DNA from: Fen-999 sp964469455
Lineage (GTDB): Bacteria > Pseudomonadota > Gammaproteobacteria > Burkholderiales > Rhodocyclaceae
Length of the DNA: 8,877 nucleotides
Reading direction: 5' to 3'
Assembly: GCA_964469455.1 (NCBI GenBank)
Contig: CAYXZX010000114.1
Coordinates: 1-8,877, forward strand
The notes under the pieces were generated by a model that was not told where the DNA came from, did not search any database, and worked only from the letters and a program-made list of their open reading frames with translations. Below, piece by piece: positions 6,452 through 8,877 of this stretch. The position numbers were made by a program, and so were the translations under genes. The number at the start of each line of letters is the position of its first letter. Position 1 is the stretch's first letter.

Positions 6452-6658
6452 TTACTCCTGGCTGCGGTAAATGTTCTTGAGGAAACTCTCGGCCTCGGCT
6501 TCGGCCGGCGCGCGATCGTGATGCACCACCGGCTGCAAACCGAGTTGCAGCGCGGGCTGCAGCCATTCGGCATTCAGCACTTCGTCCTCGAAAGCGCCAA
6601 ACTCGGGCACCGATTCTTTTTCAATTTTTCCTGTGCTCATGTCCATCACCACTAACAT
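6452..6658 (-). CDS. Small acidic protein of unknown function (68 residues)
   Basis: I do not recognise this family. The 68-residue product is acidic (about 13 Asp/Glu against 5 Lys/Arg), with a hydrophobic start MLVVMDMSTGKIE that could be a beta strand and turn. A middle block EDEVLNAEWLQPALQLGL (24-41) looks like a short amphipathic helix region, and a charged tail EAEAESFLKNIYRSQE (53-68) may be helical. It has no signal peptide, no transmembrane segment and no cysteine. It is judged real because GGAGG (6665-6669) lies six bases upstream of the ATG, a TATACT element sits about 40 bases upstream of the start, and the gene fills the space between two convergent units. It lies 87 bases downstream of ampG on the same strand and may be read separately or by readthrough. 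No function is proposed. Confidence 0.7.
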   Translation of the reverse strand: MLVVMDMSTGKIEKESVPEFGAFEDEVLNAEWLQPALQLGLQPVVHHDRAPAEAEAESFLKNIYRSQE

Positions 6659-6664
6659 TTCCGG

Positions 6665-6669
6665 CCTCC
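6665..6669 (-). promoter_or_regulatory. Ribosome binding site of the 68-residue gene
   Basis: On the minus strand GGAGG is followed by six bases (CCGGAA) and then ATG at 6658. This is the main evidence that the small frame is translated and it fixes the start. Confidence 0.7.
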
Positions 6670-6694
6670 GTCGGGGAAGTTGAGCCGTGCCTTG

Positions 6695-6700
6695 AGTATA
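6695..6700 (-). promoter_or_regulatory. Possible -10 element upstream of the 68-residue gene
   Basis: On the minus strand this reads TATACT, one base off the sigma-70 consensus TATAAT. Seventeen bases upstream the hexamer is CAACTT, a poor -35. A start near 6688 would give a leader of about 30 bases that includes the GGAGG site. Weak call. Confidence 0.3.
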
Positions 6701-6736
6701 ACGACGGCATTCCGAAAAAGTTGAGTGACGGGATAT

Positions 6737-6757
6737 GACGACACCTCAAGTGTCGTC
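6737..6757 (-). repeat. Hairpin spanning the ampG stop codon
   Basis: GACGACAC (6737-6744) and GTGTCGTC (6750-6757) are exact reverse complements around a 5-base loop. On the minus strand the ampG TGA (6748-6746) lies in this loop. A run of five T follows about 16 bases beyond the stem on the minus strand, too far for a classical terminator. It could be a 3'-end stabiliser or a weak terminator. Confidence 0.5.
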
Positions 6758-8014
6758 TCCACGCCACGGCGCCACCCTGATCAGCAGCAGCATGCCCGGG
6801 ACGGCCAGCGTGACGCAGACGAGGAAGAAGGCAAACCAGCCCATCTGCTCGACGAGATAGCCGGCACCCGAGTTGATCAGCGTGCGCGGCACGGCGGCCA
6901 GGCTGGAGAACAGCGCATACTGCGTCGCCGTATAGAGCGGGTTGGTGGCACGGGCGATGAAGGCGACGAAGGCGGCGGTGCCCAGCCCGACGCCGAGCGC
7001 CTCGAAGCCGATCACCAGCGCCAGCTGCGCCAGTTGCGCCGGCCCGACCGCCTGGTTCGGCCCCAGCGAGGCCAGCCAGGCGAAGCCGAAGATCGACACC
7101 AGTTGCACGATGCCGAACAGCCACAGCGCGCGGTTGATGCCGAGCCGGACCATCCAGAGGCCGCCGAGCAGGCCGCCGATCACCGCCGGCCACAGCCCGG
7201 CGTGCTTGGCGACCAGACCGATCTCCGACTTGGCGAAGCCCATGTCGAGGTAGAAAGGCGTCGCCAGCGCCGTGCATAGCGAATCGCCGAGCTTGTAAAA
7301 AAAGACGAAGGCCAGCACCAGCGCCGCCTCGCGCCAGCCGGCGCGCCCGACGAACTCGCGGAAGGGTTCGACCACGGCCTCGCGCAGCGTTTTCGGCGTG
7401 CCACCATGGCTGACTTTCTCCGACACCATCAGCGTCATCGCCAGGCCGGGCAGCATGAACAGCGAAGTGATCGCGAACACTTCGCCCCAGGGCAGGTGAT
7501 CGGCCAGGATCAGCGACAGCGAACCCGGCACCAGGCCGGCGATGCGGTAGGCATTCACATGCACCGAATTCCCCAGGCCGAGCTCGTGGTCGGGCAGCAG
7601 TTCGCGCCGGTAGGCGTCGAGCACGATGTCCTGCGTCGCGGAGACGAAGGCCAGCAGTGCGGCGAGCACGCTGATCGTGGACAGGTCGGCCTGCGGCGAG
7701 AACAGGCCCAGGGCTGCGATGACCAGCAGCAGCCCGATCTGCGTGACCGCCATCCAGCCGCGCCGGCGGCCCAGCCAGGGCAGCGCGTAGCGGTCGAGCA
7801 GCGGCGACCAGAGGAACTTCCAGGTGTAGGGAAACTGGATCAGCGCGAACAGGCCGATGGCCTTCAGGCTGATGCCCTCGGTGCGCAGCCAGGCCGGCAG
7901 CAGGTTGAGCAGCAGGTAGAGCGGCAGGCCGGAGGAAAAACCGGTGAAGATGCAGATCAGCATCCGCCGGTTGAGCAGCGCCTCGCGCCAGCCGACCCCC
8001 GGCCTGTCCGGCAT
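6746..8014 (-). CDS. ampG: AmpG-family muropeptide importer (MFS)
   Basis: AmpG is an inner-membrane, proton-driven permease that brings GlcNAc-anhydro-MurNAc (peptides), released by lytic transglycosylases, into the cytoplasm for cell-wall recycling. In many Gram-negatives this also feeds AmpR-controlled beta-lactamase induction. The 422-residue protein is mostly hydrophobic with about 12 apparent membrane segments. Matches to E. coli AmpG run through GFSSGLPL (25-32), IGLFALIQFPYTWKFLWSPLLDRY (53-76), GRRRGW (82-87), SATQDIVLDA (125-134), PKTLREAVVEPFREF (207-221), FYKLGD (239-244), GVGLGTAAFVA (341-351) and TATQYALFSSLAAV (362-375). It is shorter than the 491-residue E. coli protein because the two extra C-terminal segments are absent. 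The start ATG at 8014 overlaps the TauE stop by one base (TGATG) with no Shine-Dalgarno sequence, so translation is probably coupled. The frame stays open upstream over the permease gene, which is not coding there. A different AmpG-like substrate cannot be excluded. Confidence 0.92.
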   Translation of the reverse strand: MPDRPGVGWREALLNRRMLICIFTGFSSGLPLYLLLNLLPAWLRTEGISLKAIGLFALIQFPYTWKFLWSPLLDRYALPWLGRRRGWMAVTQIGLLLVIAALGLFSPQADLSTISVLAALLAFVSATQDIVLDAYRRELLPDHELGLGNSVHVNAYRIAGLVPGSLSLILADHLPWGEVFAITSLFMLPGLAMTLMVSEKVSHGGTPKTLREAVVEPFREFVGRAGWREAALVLAFVFFYKLGDSLCTALATPFYLDMGFAKSEIGLVAKHAGLWPAVIGGLLGGLWMVRLGINRALWLFGIVQLVSIFGFAWLASLGPNQAVGPAQLAQLALVIGFEALGVGLGTAAFVAFIARATNPLYTATQYALFSSLAAVPRTLINSGAGYLVEQMGWFAFFLVCVTLAVPGMLLLIRVAPWRGDDT

Positions 8015-8814
8015 CAGAAGAACAACCCGTGCACCATCCTGGCCAGCAGCAGCAGGATCACGCCGGCGAAAATCTTCTTGAGTGCCGCCACCGGCAGGCC
8101 ATGCGCCGCCCGGGCGCCGAGCGGGGCCGTGAGCATGCTCGCCACCACGCAAGCGGCCAGCGCCGGCAGGTAAATGTAGCCGAAGCTGCCCGCCGGCAGG
8201 CCACTGCCCGCCACGCCGCCGACCAGATAGCCGAGCGTGCCGGCCACCGCGATCGGAAACCCAACCGCCGCCGACGTGCCGATGGCATGGTGCATCTTGA
8301 CGTTGCACCAGGTCAGAAACGGCACGGTCAGCGAACCGCCGCCGATCGCCACCAGCGCGGACAGCGCGCCGATGCCGCCACCGACGCCGAACATGCCGAG
8401 CGATCCCGGCAACTGGCGCGAGGGCTTGGGCTTGATGTTGGCCAGCATCTGGAACGACACGTAGCTCATGAACACGACGAAGAAAATCGCCAGCGGCCGG
8501 GTCGGCATGACGCTGGCCAGTTGCGCGCCGGCGAAAGTGCCGACGAGGATGCCCGGTGCGATGGTCTTGACGATGCTCCAGTTCACCGCGGCGTGCTTGT
8601 GGTGGGCGCGCAGGCTGGAGATCGAGGTGAAAACTATGGCCGCCATCGACGTGCCGAGCGCCAGGTGCATCAGGTGTTCGTTGGGAAACCCCTGCGCGGC
8701 GAACATCAACGCCAGGACCGGCACCATGATGGCGCCGCCACCAACGCCGAGCAGGCCGGCGAAAAAGCCCGCGACCGCGCCCAGCGCCACATAGCCGAAC
8801 AGCCACTCGTTCAC
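8014..8814 (-). CDS. TauE/SafE-family membrane permease (sulfite exporter type)
   Basis: This is a 266-residue inner-membrane protein of the TauE/SafE (DUF81) family, whose known members move sulfite, sulfoacetate or related organosulfur anions. The substrate here is unknown. The protein is built of two related halves. Each has the glycine-rich signature: GFFAGLLGVGGGAIMVPVL at 16-34, and GGGIGALSALVAIGGGSLTVPFL at 145-167. About eight hydrophobic segments are visible. The start chosen is GTG at 8814-8812, because GAGG lies eight bases upstream (8823-8826) and because the preceding gene ends there in a four-base GTGA overlap. An upstream in-frame GTG at 8844 would add ten charged residues in front of the first membrane segment and is less likely. 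Downstream, the stop overlaps the ampG ATG by one base, so the three genes form a compact operon. Confidence 0.88.
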   Translation of the reverse strand: MNEWLFGYVALGAVAGFFAGLLGVGGGAIMVPVLALMFAAQGFPNEHLMHLALGTSMAAIVFTSISSLRAHHKHAAVNWSIVKTIAPGILVGTFAGAQLASVMPTRPLAIFFVVFMSYVSFQMLANIKPKPSRQLPGSLGMFGVGGGIGALSALVAIGGGSLTVPFLTWCNVKMHHAIGTSAAVGFPIAVAGTLGYLVGGVAGSGLPAGSFGYIYLPALAACVVASMLTAPLGARAAHGLPVAALKKIFAGVILLLLARMVHGLFF

Positions 8815-8877
8815 TTTATCAACCTCGTGACGACGAAATCCCACTCCGCCGGATCGACCGGCGTGATCGACAGCCGA
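8811..8877 (-). CDS. C-terminal end of a probable EVE-domain protein (cut by the right edge)
   Basis: Only the last 21 codons are present, reading RLSITPVDPAEWDFVVTRLI plus a final lysine, then TGA at 8813-8811. The pattern RLS-x-x-PV-x-x-x-EW-x-F is typical of the C-terminus of EVE-domain proteins, a PUA-like fold thought to bind modified bases in nucleic acids. The stop overlaps the GTG start of the TauE gene by four bases, which supports both the frame and an operon. The identification rests on a very short tail, so it is tentative; the reading frame itself is more certain than the family. Confidence 0.6.
   Translation of the reverse strand, partial: RLSITPVDPAEWDFVVTRLIK

Noticed and set aside
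7406..8173. 255-codon plus-strand frame across the ampG/TauE junction
   Set aside because: The product is rich in Gln, Arg and His with no motif, and it lies opposite two well-supported membrane protein genes.
8815..8844. Upstream GTG (8844) as the TauE start
   Set aside because: It would add ten charged residues before the first membrane segment. The GTG at 8814 has a GAGG site and the usual four-base overlap with the preceding gene.
1..8877. Defence system, toxin-antitoxin pair, CRISPR array or mobile element
   Set aside because: No repeat-spacer pattern, transposase, integrase, restriction or toxin motif was seen. Codon use and composition look uniform across the window.

Overview
The window is a GC-rich (visibly well above 60% G+C) piece of ordinary, gene-dense chromosome from a Gram-negative bacterium. 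The protein families point to a betaproteobacterium, possibly near the Rhodocyclales or Nitrosomonadales: a proteobacterial HPr kinase, TtcA and TcdA, a PTR1-like pteridine reductase, a periplasmic PsiF-type protein and AmpG. This placement is inferred from family resemblance read by eye, not from a search. No mobile element, phage gene, CRISPR array, tRNA or rRNA was seen.

Left block (1-1440, + strand): hprK, probably complete except for the first base of its start codon, is followed by a small secreted PsiF-family protein with a strong ribosome binding site. A strong bidirectional terminator separates it from the next, convergent gene.

Second block (1440-5152, - strand): transcription runs tcdA, then a pteridine reductase, then ttcA, then a class V alanine/serine-glyoxylate aminotransferase. 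The first two junctions are 4-base stop/start overlaps and the third is a 31-base gap, so this is very probably one operon. It joins two anticodon-loop tRNA modification enzymes (acting on A37 and C32) to a reduced-pterin enzyme and a glyoxylate transaminase.

Third block (5153-6393, + strand): a COG1565/NDUFAF7-type SAM methyltransferase is divergent from tcdA. The 77-base divergent spacer carries a perfect inverted repeat one base from the tcdA start codon.

Right block (6452-8877, - strand): transcription runs from the tail of a probable EVE-domain protein (21 residues visible) to a TauE/SafE permease and then AmpG, the muropeptide importer, with 4-base and 1-base overlaps. A separate 68-residue protein of unknown function follows; it has its own ribosome binding site and a possible promoter.

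I found no new multi-gene system. The points most worth a second look are the tRNA-modification/pterin gene cluster, the inverted repeat over the tcdA translation start, the unassigned 68-residue protein, and the hairpin that holds the ampG stop codon in its loop. No gene-free stretch exceeds about 125 bases.
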